Source of the DNA: Bryum argenteum
Taxonomy: Eukaryota; Streptophyta; Bryopsida; Bryales; Bryaceae
Direction of reading: 5' to 3'
Length of the DNA stretch: 64,000 bases
Assembly (NCBI GenBank): GCA_037043015.1
Contig: CM073324.1
Span: forward strand, 23,204,097 to 23,268,096
In this document: one piece after another, positions 23,891-35,528 of the stretch
Position numbering within the stretch: the first letter of the stretch is position 1
Layout of the letters: every line of letters starts with the position of its first letter
Program-made: the position numbers and the translations under genes
Notes under the pieces: generated by a model
Databases searched by the model: none
Told to the model about the DNA's origin: nothing
What the model saw: the letters and a program-made list of their open reading frames with translations, nothing else

Positions 23891-25764
23891 TAAAATAAAC
23901 TCTTACTAAGAATCAATTACTACTTATGGAAACTCTTTAAAATCTTAAAACCTCTTCATGCCGTGTATACATGACCAAATGATGATGAACATCACCATGA
24001 ACATGCATGAATGGATTGCCAAGGACAGACATGTTCTGTCTTATAGAGATATTCCTAGTGTTGATTGTAGTTTGGATTCATCTGAAGCAAAGGTTTATAT
24101 CAAATCCATATGTGAGACCTATTCTTGGACATCTCAATCTCATATAGTTTGTCAAACTGATCATCCATGAACTTTCCCATGTAAATTTCCCAATCGTGCG
24201 AGTATACTTTTGACTCTTTCACTCACAAAGGTCTCAATCACTTACTTTGGTCGTACGCCAAACGCTTTCAAGTGCATGTTTTGTTGTGCAAGGATTCTTC
24301 TACATGTACAATTCTACCATTGATTATATACAAATCTTTCAAAAACAACTCTGATGAGTATTTCTGTCACAAGATATTTCTACAAATTACCTAGTAAATT
24401 TTTCTTAAGATGTTTGTGTGTTTGGAGGTGTAGGTGAATCTCACTGAAAAAAATATATTGTATACAAACTATACCATATTGCATCCTTGTTAAATTATAT
24501 CATAATCTCAACCTCAAAAGTTACTCGAGACAAAAAATACTATACAATTTGATTTACTTCCCAAAACCAGATGAAAGGTTTTTCTAAATTTCACATTCAA
24601 ATACACCACTTGCATCATCCAAATGAACCATTACATGTTGAATTAGAATAATCTCAATCACGAAATAATTGAGGAACTTGCGTGGCACATGATAAAGGTG
24701 GATTGTAAAACAAAGTGGCATCAAAAGAACCAGGGTGGCATGCCAAGCAAACGGGGGAAGAGTGCATTCATCATATGTAAAGCAACTTCGATAGAAGAAC
24801 AAACCTAATCTCTAAATCATAATGTAGGACACTCTCAAGTTGCCCCCCACTTGAGTACTCCACCTCTATATAAAACCACATGGCCTCTTATAAGATTCAT
24901 TTTTTCACTAATGAAGAACTTGAAACATCATAAATGCTTTGAAGTCAAATTATATATTTGATATGGCCAAGTGGATGGTTCAAGACATGTACTACATTTT
25001 CGAAGTCTTTAATTTTAAACATCCAAAAAATTACAAAATTTGACAAAATTTGAATCTTTTTCAATAACTCAACTAGACCCAATTCAAACACATATATCAC
25101 ATCACATACAACAAATAATATGAACATATTATGTGGTTCGCATTTCAATTCAAAATGAGGCAAAGATCCTATGCATCCAAAAGTGATGACTGTGTACGAT
25201 GACGTGGCAAGCTCCTCACTAGTCCAGGTCATTTGCCACGCTGGCACCAATAAGAGAGTTTGGCGGCCATGGGCAACTGGTGAAAATTCATTCTTCGGAT
25301 AATAACGAATTAAACTGAATCTAGTGTTCTCTCATCGACAACAGTTCAGATCTAAGCTTAGCCATTGAACAAGTCAAAGTAGAAGAACGGCTTCTCCCCA
25401 GCCTCCTTTTTGAAAGCCACATCTACGAATTTGAAGAATTTTTTTGGTATACTGAATCTGAAATCTAGGAATTTGATGGATTTCTTGCTGAACAGTTTGG
25501 AGGTAAATGGAACTTTGATAAGCACCAGTTATTTCTTTTCGTCTTGCTAGATAGACAACAATTGAATTAACAAGATTATTTAGCTAAGGGTTCGACTCAA
25601 ATAATTGTATATCCTTTGATGGTAAGTAGTATTTGCAAATGCAATCCTAGCAGAATCAAAAGAAGAAATTTGAAAAAGTTTGATTTGTGTAATCTATAAA
25701 GCATTAATTCTAATAACCTCTTAAAAGAATTTTCACGGTTTGGATTCTAAATAACTATGTAAGA
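23891..25764. other. Intergenic, no supported gene
   Basis: AT-rich sequence with small ORFs only (101 codons or fewer). No domain, RNA gene or organised repeat was recognised between the two Helitron-like elements. Confidence 0.4.
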
Positions 25765-25910
25765 CTAGCAAGGTACCCATCGTTTTGATGGGGAGGCTCT
25801 TTATACGGATACTTTCAACACTATTATATTTATTATTTTTATATATGCCCATTTTCTTTTTCTTTTTATGTATTCTTTTTTTTCTTTTTTCTTTTTTCTT
25901 TCTTGTTTTT

Positions 25911-25950
<40 letters not shown>

Positions 25951-25996
25951 TTTGTTTTTTTTTTTGTTTGTTTGTTTTTTTTTTGTTTGTTTGTTT

Positions 25997-26037
<41 letters not shown>

Positions 26038-26211
26038 TTTTTTTTTTTTTTTAAATGCATATTCCAAAAAAACATAAAAAAGGTTGGTAGGTAGGTTGGT
26101 AATTGCGTAGGTTGGTAATTGCGTAGGTTGGTAGGTTTGTATGTTGGTAGGTTGGTAAGTTGGTGGGTAGGAAGGATCATCGGGCAGACCCAATTTTGTT
26201 GTATATATAGA
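25765..26211 (-). mobile_element. Small Helitron-like element, 447 bp, poly-T and PTYQPTN-type repeats
   Basis: On the minus strand the 5' tip is TCTATATATACAACAAAATT, preceded by A (26212). The 3' tip is CCCATC-AAAAC-GATGGG, then TACCTTG and CTAG, followed by T (25764). All Helitron terminal features are present. The interior has two blocks: an AGGTTGGT-type octamer array on the plus strand (about 26081-26170) and a T-rich tract with G interruptions (about 25851-26053). Long ORFs through the tract (up to 130 codons) are homopolymer translation, not genes. Confidence 0.7.
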
Positions 26212-27130
26212 TGAAATTTGATGTGTACTTTCAGTAGCGGTTATTGTTTCTTAGAGTTTTAGTTCCTAGGGGCCACGCTCTAGTGCTTCATCAAACGGTT
26301 CAAGAGTGATGTGGAAATAATCAGTAAGAAATGGAGATATAGCCTAGTGAGAGCCAAAAGCATAACTAAACAAGAGCATTTAAATTTGAATTATCATTTA
26401 AAGATTACCAAAAAATTGAATTCATAACAAGTTTGTAGTGACAAAACAATTCAACGAGGACAAATGCAACGGGGCACGTTGAAAACAAAGAGTCCCTTAC
26501 AAGTAGCAACTTAAGAGGATTTTTCTGGAGCCCCTTTTTGCATTTCTTGCATGCAAGGCCTATGCATTTGGTTTCAAGGGCCCTTCAAGCAGTCTTGTTG
26601 GAAATTTTTTGTTTCTCAAAAGTGTCAACTAGTTCTTTGAAGTTCCAACATATTAACTAGGATATAGACATTATTCGAGGTTTATTGATTTCTCTTATAA
26701 ACTTTATGAAGAATATATTTTTGAAATCACTCGTTGGAATCTTTGGGACCCAAGGACCCGGCCATACGCTTCATATGTATAAATCCATGTCATAACTAGT
26801 CATGAATTCTTAAACATCATTGAACTTTCTTAAATAATTGCATCACCAAGGATATGATTAGGAATATTATTGCTTTGTATTTCAAAATGTCATCATAAAA
26901 AATTGTCTTTTCGTTCTCATGAGAAACTTACACTTGAGCTTGGTACTCATTATCACATAATCCACTTTATTATAACTTGATACCCCAAGGCAAAAAAATT
27001 CGTGACGTGGCGCACATGTGGCGACTCCCGGAGGCCGAACAATCCACGAAATGTTCTAGAATTTGGAGATGATACGACAGGGCGGCCCATTAACTGGAGG
27101 ATGTAGCCATTTTGAATATGACCAAATGTT
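26212..27130. other. Intergenic, no supported gene
   Basis: AT-rich. Nothing coding recognised. The sequence becomes GC-rich from about 27130, approaching the probable PP1 leader. Confidence 0.4.
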
Positions 27131-28771
27131 CGCCACGCGTAGATGATAGGGGTGCAGATTGAGGCGCAGCTGGTAGATTCGGAGGGGCGGGAGAGGGCTA
27201 GAGAGAGGAGGGCGGGGATGGGGGCGGGCAGAGCAGTGTTCGCTGGAGGAGCTTTGAGCGCTTCGTTGTTGTTGCTGCTACTGCGGGAGAGAGAGATTAG
27301 AGATCGAACAGCGGATGTGTGCTTGTTGAAATTGTGCCGATGCGTGCATTTCATTCGCTTCCTGTCTCTCCGCGACCTGGCCGATTTTCGCGGGCGGCCG
27401 TGAGCCGGTGCTGCGCCGGAGACCTACCCTAGCTCCTCCTCTCCCCTTGTAAGTAACAATAGTCGTCTTACTTGAAATTACGGCGTCACTTTTTGTGTCT
27501 GCTCTTTTCTCAGTAGGGGTGGCTTAAAGTTAGATCGATGCGAAAGTACGGCGGATTGGTTCAACGTTATGAGAATTTGGAATGGTATTGTGTGATGTCT
27601 GGTCGGTTGGCGTGATCTTGTACCCTAGAGATGAGCGCTTGCGATTCTCGAAATTTGGAAAGAGTTGAATCCGTACTTTCGGTTGTGTTTAGGTAGGAGA
27701 ACGAGAGTAGTGCTTATTGTTGACCTTGTCAAGCCATGTATGTCGCTGTGAACGCATGCAGTCCAGGACCGATTCTAAGCTGTACATGTGTTTCATTGTG
27801 TTTCGCCCTGCCGTGCTACAAGATATTTTTAGCTTAATAATAAATCGATGTTGTTGTTTAGTTTTAGTTCCAACTCTCTACTTTGCCTGGGAAGAACGGT
27901 CGTCATCCCCTCCATCCTTATCAACCCTAACTGCTCGAGAGTTTTGAACTGGTTTCGCTGCGAGTGTGTTTACCGCTGGTTTCGGTCTTCACTGCGTTCA
28001 ACATTATTCCCGTGAAACGTGCGCCTGGAATTATCTTCACGTTGATGTGCATTCTAACTGCTCTGTGGATGATGCGGTCAGACTTTTGATTCGTTTTACT
28101 CATGGCAACTATAACTCAGTAGGGTTACATGATGTCTGTGCTCTTATCCGAACTTTCTTACAACGTCTATCAGGACGGAATTTGCCTCCGAACTTGTGAT
28201 ATCTCACTACTTTGGTGCATCATTCTCCATTTTTTTGAATCGCTCTGTCTGAGCACAGACACTGCCTTGGTTGCGTCCTGTTCTGGGGGCACATTCTGCT
28301 TTTTCATGAGTGTAAAAGTTGTCGAACCCTAATAGCGTCTAATCTTAATTGATTTTCATAGCAATGCCCATTTTGTCCACTTTTAGTCAGGTTTGCTTGG
28401 CTGAACACGTTTTTGGGTACACTAGATCCCTCGTTTCAGTTGGATTGTTTGTTAAAGACCTCTAGCGACCCTATGCGGATTGTTGAACTGAAGTCAACTT
28501 GGAATTTCTGGTCAATTCAAATTCCTCAGGTTTCTGGACGTGGTTTCCAGTGGATTAAATACAAGCAGTTGCTCATTTTAAGTGGACCATCTTGATTGAC
28601 GTACTTTTCGATCTTTACGCTGTAGCCCTTGGTGCGCCTGAACGACTTAATGAATGGCTTTTCAATAATTCTGCAGAATCTAGTGCAGTAGTGGCTGCTC
28701 AACCAAAACAACGGAGACAAAGGTGGAAAAGGAAAATTCCCTAAAGGTGGGGATAGTTGTAAGGAAGGGTA
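27131..28771 (+). promoter_or_regulatory. Probable promoter, 5' UTR and 5' UTR intron of the PP1 gene
   Basis: A GC-rich, purine-rich stretch (27140-27300) is followed by a candidate donor CCCTT|GTAAGT near 27447 and more than a kilobase of T-rich, intron-like sequence. Candidate acceptors (for example TTCTGCAG near 28676) precede the ATG at 28772. This pattern is common for a leader intron. It is inferred from composition and splice motifs only. Confidence 0.45.
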
Positions 28772-30747
28772 ATGGACAGCGCGGTTTTAGATGATATTAT
28801 ATCGCGGCTGCTCGAGGTGCGAACTGGACGGCCGGGCAAGCAAGTACAACTTTCGGAGGCTGAAATTCGTCAGCTCTGTGTTGCTTCAAAGGACATATTT
28901 TTGTCCCAGCCCAACCTTCTTGAGCTCGAAGCGCCAATCAAGATTTGTGGTACGCCCTTGATCTCCTTTGAAGGCTTCCAAATTTCTTCATGTCTCCTTC
29001 GCGTAATCTTGATGGGAAATGAGAAGACGTATCTTTTGCTTGTTGATCGCAGCAGTCAAATCAGATTTATGTGCCTGTTTCAACCTGTTACCATGGAGGA
29101 ACATATTCGCTTTTGATGCGTTTTTTAGGACTAACTGTGTCACTGAATTGTAATTTGTGAAATGGAAGTTCATCTCTCGGGTTGTTCGAGAATTTTCATG
29201 TTTGCATGCTATTGAATGGATTCACGAGGATTTAGACTTCTGCATTGCGCTAGACTGCAAGTCTTTTGAGAGAAATTTTCCCCGAGTAATGCAGTCTGTT
29301 GTACATCAATTGTTGGAATTTTCTGTGTAATGTTAAGGGTGAGATTCAGTAGTATGACCTAAAAGCAGTTACCAATGTATAGAGTTTTGTTGTGAGGTTA
29401 TTGATTCTGGGATAAAGTTACACCAGTAGCTGCATCTGAAAGTGATGCAGTGGATCTGTGTTTTGAGGGACTGTCCATGGACCAGTCTATGTTCTTCTGA
29501 TTTTTTCTTCCTTTCCTCCTGATGATAGTTGATCTGATGACTGATGACCGCTGATCTTTTGATACAGGTGATATCCACGGTCAATATTCTGACCTCTTGA
29601 GGTTGTTTGAATATGGTGGTTTTCCACCTGAGGCCAATTACTTGTTTTTAGGGGACTATGTGGACAGAGGGAAGCAGAGTCTAGAAACCATTTGTCTCCT
29701 CTTGGCTTATAAAATCAAGTACCCTGAGAACTTCTTTCTGCTAAGAGGGAACCATGAATGTGCATCAATCAACCGGATATACGGCTTCTACGATGAATGT
29801 AAACGTCGATTCAACATCCGATTGTGGAAGACTTTCACAGATTGTTTTAACTGCCTGCCCGTGGCTGCCTTGATTGATGAGAAGATTCTTTGCATGCATG
29901 GAGGCCTTTCACCAGACCTCAAGAGCTTGGATCAGATAAAGAAGATTGCCCGGCCAACAGACGTTCCTGATGCCGGCTTATTGTGTGACCTCCTTTGGGC
30001 GGATCCTGACAAGGATGTGGCAGGCTGGGGAGATAATGATCGAGGAGTCTCGTTCACCTTTGGCCCAGACACAGTCTTTGAGTTCTTACAAAAACACGAT
30101 TTGGATCTCATTTGTCGAGCCCATCAAGTACTATTTTTTTGAACTCTATGAGTCTTCGTTTCACCTCTTCTTAAACATGCATCAGATTGATTTCCATGGG
30201 TTAGTGAGTAAATGGATGCAGCAAGCTGAAACCATTAGGTGTAGGCGCAATGAGGCTGACAACAGTAACAAATGTAGATGATTTAATTAGACCCGTGATG
30301 GAGTGATCTAGCGGTCGCTAGTACACTCTAATGTGCTTTGCTGCTCTTACATAGAAAGTCCTCGATATGCTTCCACTTGTTTGACAAAGTTTTTTTTCAG
30401 TTGCAGACAGTTTATACATATCTGTTCTAATAGGCCTACAGTTTTTATATTTCACAGTATGTGTATTTATTACTGACACTGGCGTGGATCCTTTCATTCA
30501 GGTAGTGGAAGACGGTTACGAGTTTTTTGCTAAGCGCCAGCTGGTTACTATTTTCTCTGCACCAAATTATTGTGGCGAATTCGATAATGCGGGTGCAATG
30601 ATGAGCGTGGACGATACTCTTATGTGCTCGTTTCAGATCCTTAAACCAGCAGAAAAGAAACCAAAGTATGGCAACAACTTGTCTTACGGCAATAATGCGT
30701 CTCGACCTGGAACACCTCCTCGAGCAATGAAGGTCAGCAGATTCTGA
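28772..30747 (+). CDS. TOPP: Serine/threonine protein phosphatase PP1 catalytic subunit
   Basis: Metal-dependent phosphoserine/threonine phosphatase, active in nucleus and cytoplasm with regulatory subunits. Three exons join in frame (28772-28949, 29568-30127, 30502-30747), giving 327 residues, the usual length. All PPP motifs are intact: GDIHGQ (metal ligands), GDYVDRG, LRGNHE (catalytic His and Asn), [24 protein letters not shown] and [14 protein letters not shown] (beta12-beta13 loop). The N-terminus [20 protein letters not shown] is PP1-like rather than PP2A-like. The C-terminal tail ends [12 protein letters not shown] and keeps a TPPR motif, the conserved regulatory phosphorylation site of PP1. 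The second exon carries most of the catalytic core. The donor of exon 2 (CATCAA|GTACTA) is weak but is needed to join RAHQ to VVEDGYEFF. Confidence 0.97.
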
Positions 30748-33430
30748 AGCTTACAAAATCAGTTCCTTATTGTTACTTCCTCATTCCGCGGATGGTTTGG
30801 TTGCGCACTCATTGAGGTTGTGTGTTTCAGTGAGGGTTTCAGGGATAAAGCCAGATGCTGGTGATGACCGAGAGGAACAAGTTATGAACTGTAATCACAA
30901 GCCTTATAAGCTGAAGCCTTAGGTTACAGTGAGGCTCTGGGCAAGTGTGGAACCTGCTCTTTGGAAGTGGAGCTGGAGTTTGTGGTCAGCAGATCTCGTA
31001 GACACGTACACATATGTATGCACGCGTGCATTGCACACACAAACTTAGTAGCTGTAGTTATTTTGGAAGGCTGGTTGTCCTCGGAAGGGCGGTGGCGCAC
31101 ATGTCTTAGCTCTGTGCACTTGCTGAGCTGAGCTGAAGCAAGAGGTCTGCTAGGGTGGAATTGGTGATCGATGATCTGGGCTGGGAGTGTGAACATGTTC
31201 GTAGGTGGTGAGGATACTCTGCAGTAGAGCAATTATGCCAATCGTAGTTTATGTACATTAGGGAGCGTGAGCACCCAGTTTTAAGTTTCGCTTCACCTCA
31301 TCTTCTCTAGTCAACTAACTGTTCAGCTTTAATTTGTCTTGCAGTTTACCATCCGCTTGGCTGGAAATGTTATAAGGTATATTGTCATGGTTGACTGCTT
31401 CTTCATAAGGTTTTTTTACGGATCATCTTCTATTGACCCTCACTGCCCCACGTTCCGAGGTTTCTTAAATGTATATTGTTTATATATCGTTTGACGTTGC
31501 TACAGTATCGGTACAGTATGTCGTTGGTAGCATATTAAAAGTGTTTTTCCAACGGCATACTTAAAAGGTGGCGCTCCATAAAGTTTGGCGACTCAAATAT
31601 AGTGTGCTCTTGATGGCAGCCGCAGTTTGGTTTGCTATGGAAATAGTAACCAGATATGGTTGATGGATACTAGTTACTCAACACAGTGCCGAAGGACTTA
31701 TGTTCACTCTGTGTAGTAAATGGTTCGTAACGTTTTGCAGCTATGTTTTACGTGAATGGTTTTTCTTACCATGTCAAATGAATATTCTTTATAAGCTAGC
31801 TTTGGGTCTCGAAACTGCAAAAAAGGTTACTGCTTCTTTCTACTTTCAAATGTAAGATGTTGAAGGTAACTTCCATAAGTACTGCCATAAAAAGATATTA
31901 TTGTTGGATTTTCACCATTTGGAAGGTTGTAACAATCAAAATTGATGCAATATTTGTTTTTGCAAGATTTGAAGTTTGATATTGTAAATTTTGAAGGTTG
32001 CCCTTGTAAAATTGGTTAAATATTCAACTTTGGAGTTTTTGAAAATATTAGTAGTAGTAGTATTATGCAAAAAAAGAAAGTTTAGAAACTTTTATATATA
32101 TATATAGTACCCCTTTTGGGGTTGAAAACTATAATTTGCTCAATAGAAATCTAAAACTGGAATTTAGCTTTGAAAAATTTACCACATTTATGTACTCCTA
32201 CACCCTTACCAAATTATAGCCCAAGATATCAAATTTAGGTCCTTCATCTAGGCTAGCCTGAAATTGCAAGACCCATTTTGGCTCTCTTGGGCACTTCGGG
32301 GTCAAATTGACTTCTTTTTGTTTTTTGAGATATGAACAAGTCAACCTATTTTGGCTCTTGTGGGCACTTAGGGGTCAAACTGACTTCTTTTTGTTTTTTG
32401 AGGTATGAACAAGTCAACCTGATTCAATCCAAGCTTATTGTGAAACTCAATCCTTGAGTTATGATTTATCCACGAATACATACATATTTTTTCTAATAGT
32501 ATTTGGTGCGTGGAAGTGGTGACAACCATCCTATTTGGAATGGTCCAATTGATGATCCATTCAACTTTATTTAATGTGATAATTGGATTAAGACTTAGCT
32601 TACACTCACTCCAATGTAATGTGGAAAATGCATACACATATGAAATTCCTTCCAAAACCGCCCACAAAAAAATCTTACAAATTGTAGCCTTATAAATTCA
32701 ATGTTTTATCAAAGCCTTGCAAGTTGACAATTTGAATCTTTAACAGATATTACTTAGACCCATATAAGTTTGACACTCTTGAGGACTATGTACAATATAA
32801 ATCAACATACTATGTATCGTACAAAAATAATGGAACATTGCTTTCATTTTTCATTTATTTGATATTTTGAACATGTTTGGATTTGGTTAAATGTGACATT
32901 TCAATCTCTTGCAATATGACCTAAAAGATGATTTTGAAATGAATGTATATATGATGTTATGATGAACAATTGCTAAGTTTGAAAACAAGTGATGACATTT
33001 TAAAGAAATTGAGATGAATAAAATTATTGCAAGTGCGATTGAGCCTTTTTAAGAGCTATATTGGACATGATATGTTTTTGGAAATATGCCACTTTGTAGG
33101 AGCAATTGTAGAATCAATACTTTAAATATATTTTTAAAAAATAGAGAGATAAAATGAGAGAGCTTGCAAAGGCTTGGAGTATTTGATTTGCGGTAACCAA
33201 TACTTAATAAGTCTTGCTTGTCCAAGAAATGACATTTCCAAATTTTAAAAAATAAATTACTTATGTTTATTCTTTATTAGATTATTTCAGGGAGTACATG
33301 AATGCATGGTGCTACATGTAAAAATATACAAAACTTTGAAAACTTATTGACTTTTTGATATACTAGAAATAGAAGCATAAGAGCATTCCAACTCCATACA
33401 CCAAATAAAGATGCCAAGGGTTATTGACCC
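30748..33430. other. 3' UTR of PP1 and intergenic DNA, no supported gene
   Basis: The first 500 bases are probably PP1 3' UTR. The remainder is AT-rich with small ORFs only. A roughly 45-base segment around GGGGTCAAA and TGACTTCTTTTTGTTTTTTG is directly repeated at about 32275-32345 and 32350-32412. A short (TA)n run lies at 32094-32107. Confidence 0.45.
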
Positions 33431-33699
33431 TTAACCCCTAAATTTCCTTGTTGCAAAACGGTCTAAGTCACAAAATTTGACCTTCCTTCAAGATCAAGCT
33501 CAAAAAATCTTAATCCAAGCATTATTTTAGAGATTTAACCGTAAGATCTCAAAGTTCACTTGACCTTCTTCTCCCATACCAAATTTGAACCGTTCATTCT
33601 TCCTCATTTGTGAGATTATAATGGTCAAAGTTGGCTGAGTTTTTCTACTGCGGGAACCTCCAAAACCCGTTTCGGGTTTTAAGGAGAGTTAGGGGTTAA
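33431..33699. mobile_element. Short TTAA-bounded inverted-repeat element, 269 bp
   Basis: The left end TTAACCCCTAAATTTCCTT (33431) and the complement of the right end, TTAACCCCTAACTCTCCTT (33699), are inverted repeats with two mismatches. TTAA at each tip is the putative target duplication. The interior is non-coding. The termini match those at 18 kb and 49-52 kb, but the interior does not obviously match. Confidence 0.7.
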
Positions 33700-35528
33700 T
33701 ACTACCACACATCGTTCCCGCTTATGGCAAAGATGAGCGTGGTTCATTCAAGTTCTCTACAACCAACAAGAAACGATGACATTGACCTCTTCACATTCGG
33801 CAATCATCGTTTAATTTCCTTTCTCTGCATGTATAGGTGAGCCGTGTCGGAAGGGTATTTATTTTGACTTAAGTGGTTGCCACTTTGTAATACAAAGTTG
33901 GGCTCATAATAATCATTCTCCAATTGACAAATGATAAGTTGGCAGGCCCATTTGACGGAAAGAGGAGTCTCTTTTCAAACACACGTAGCATATTTGGGAC
34001 TAATTGGTATTTTTACCCCTGATATATTGCCAATTTGTCATGAATGTGCTAATTCCTTCTGTAATGTTCGCGACGACAACATACTCTTCACCTTTTCAAA
34101 ATAAGCAATATTTTGTTGGGTACACATAGCAAGACATACAATAAGTACTTGACATATATACAATCACAATGATGCAAGAGTGCCACTACTGGCATGTTCT
34201 CTAGTACATACAGTGGTGCTTGGATTAAATGAACATTTTCGGACAGACAAAAACATTGATCTAATCCAAGCGTTGACCATAACGAAACAATGCCTCTTTG
34301 CATAATAAAGGGACATGGACAACGTTCTTAACTATACGTTGATCTTAACAAGGTTGATCTTATCCAGGTACCACTGTATCACTCAACCTAAAGTTACCTG
34401 AGGTAAAAATCACAACTTTGTCACAACGAAAATCACATGGAGTAGTGCAACAAGCGACACCAAAGGTTGGTACCAATATCCTGTTCCATTGAAATCTAAG
34501 AAGAGAAACCGGTAACGAAGTATTAAAGGCCAGAAAAGTGGTGAATACCACCTCGTGGGGGCGGTAATGAGTTCGTGAGGTGCCAAGTGACAAACGCAGC
34601 AGTCACTCATCACTCATCAGCAACAGCAACCGAGAGAGATCCTTTGGAAAGGGAGAAAGGGAGAAAAGGGGCAGGCAGGAGGTAAGTACCAGTGTCTGGT
34701 ACTGTAGTACTGGCATAGGTGCGAGCCTCGGGCGCTGCCAAGAGGCACCCAAAATAGAGCGCGGATGAGGAGGTGGCAGCAGGGCCACATTCCCACTCTG
34801 TGACGGAATTCAACAGAGAATTGCAACCACAGGTAACGATGAAGCGGCAACCAGCAGCAAAAGCAGCAAAAGCAACTAAAGGAAGCGCGACGAGCACCCG
34901 AGCGAGGCTCGCCCTCCCGCCATGGATGGAGATGAAGAAAAGCTGCGTGGGGTCCGCTGGACGCGATGGCGGAGGCGAAAGAGACGGCGCCCGATGCGGG
35001 AGTGCAGGAGCATGGATGCCTGCACCTCACTGCCTGCCTTTGTAGCAGCTGCTTGTCCTGGCCTCCATCTTTGTCCCGCTTCTGCCCGCTCCTAGTCTCC
35101 CGCCCCATCACCAGCCTGGATATCATCACACTCTCTAGATCTAGCTCCTGCAATTCACGCAATTGCAGGACGCGCTCGCTCGAGAGATTGAGCCGCTTCA
35201 ATCTTTGTGGGGTCGAAGATTGGACATTCCTGCTTGGATCCGGAAGATCTGGCGCTGAAGTGTGTCAAGAAAATCTTGGCGCATGAGTGTCCGTTGTTGT
35301 CTGTTGGCAAGATGAGATGCGGCTCTCGTCCGGCTTTGTATTTGTGAATACTACTACAGGGAGTTTTGAGTTCGTCTGCAATGGCTGTGGTGGTGAGATC
35401 TTGCAGAGAGTTGAGCCGCCGAGCCGCTGTTGGCTTGTTTCGGTACTAGATTGAAAGCAGCAGCGATCGTGACGGTGGGAGATTTGGATTTTAGCAGGGT
35501 TTGTGCTTAGGAGGTTTACAGAGCGATC
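33700..35528 (+). promoter_or_regulatory. Intergenic DNA and probable promoter/5' UTR of the DUF936 gene
   Basis: AT-rich to about 34560, then GC-rich with many CA/GC repeats up to the ATG at 35529. ORFs of up to 194 codons on the minus strand (34617-35201) lie in this GC-rich leader. They show no recognisable domain and no splice support, so I read the segment as leader rather than gene. Confidence 0.4.

Noticed and set aside
25801-26193. ORFs of 60-130 codons on both strands, rich in Phe or Lys
   Set aside because: They translate a homopolymer tract inside a Helitron-like element; there is no protein-like composition.
34617-35201. 194-codon minus-strand ORF upstream of the DUF936 gene
   Set aside because: GC-rich leader sequence, no domain, no splice context, and it lies antisense to the probable 5' UTR.
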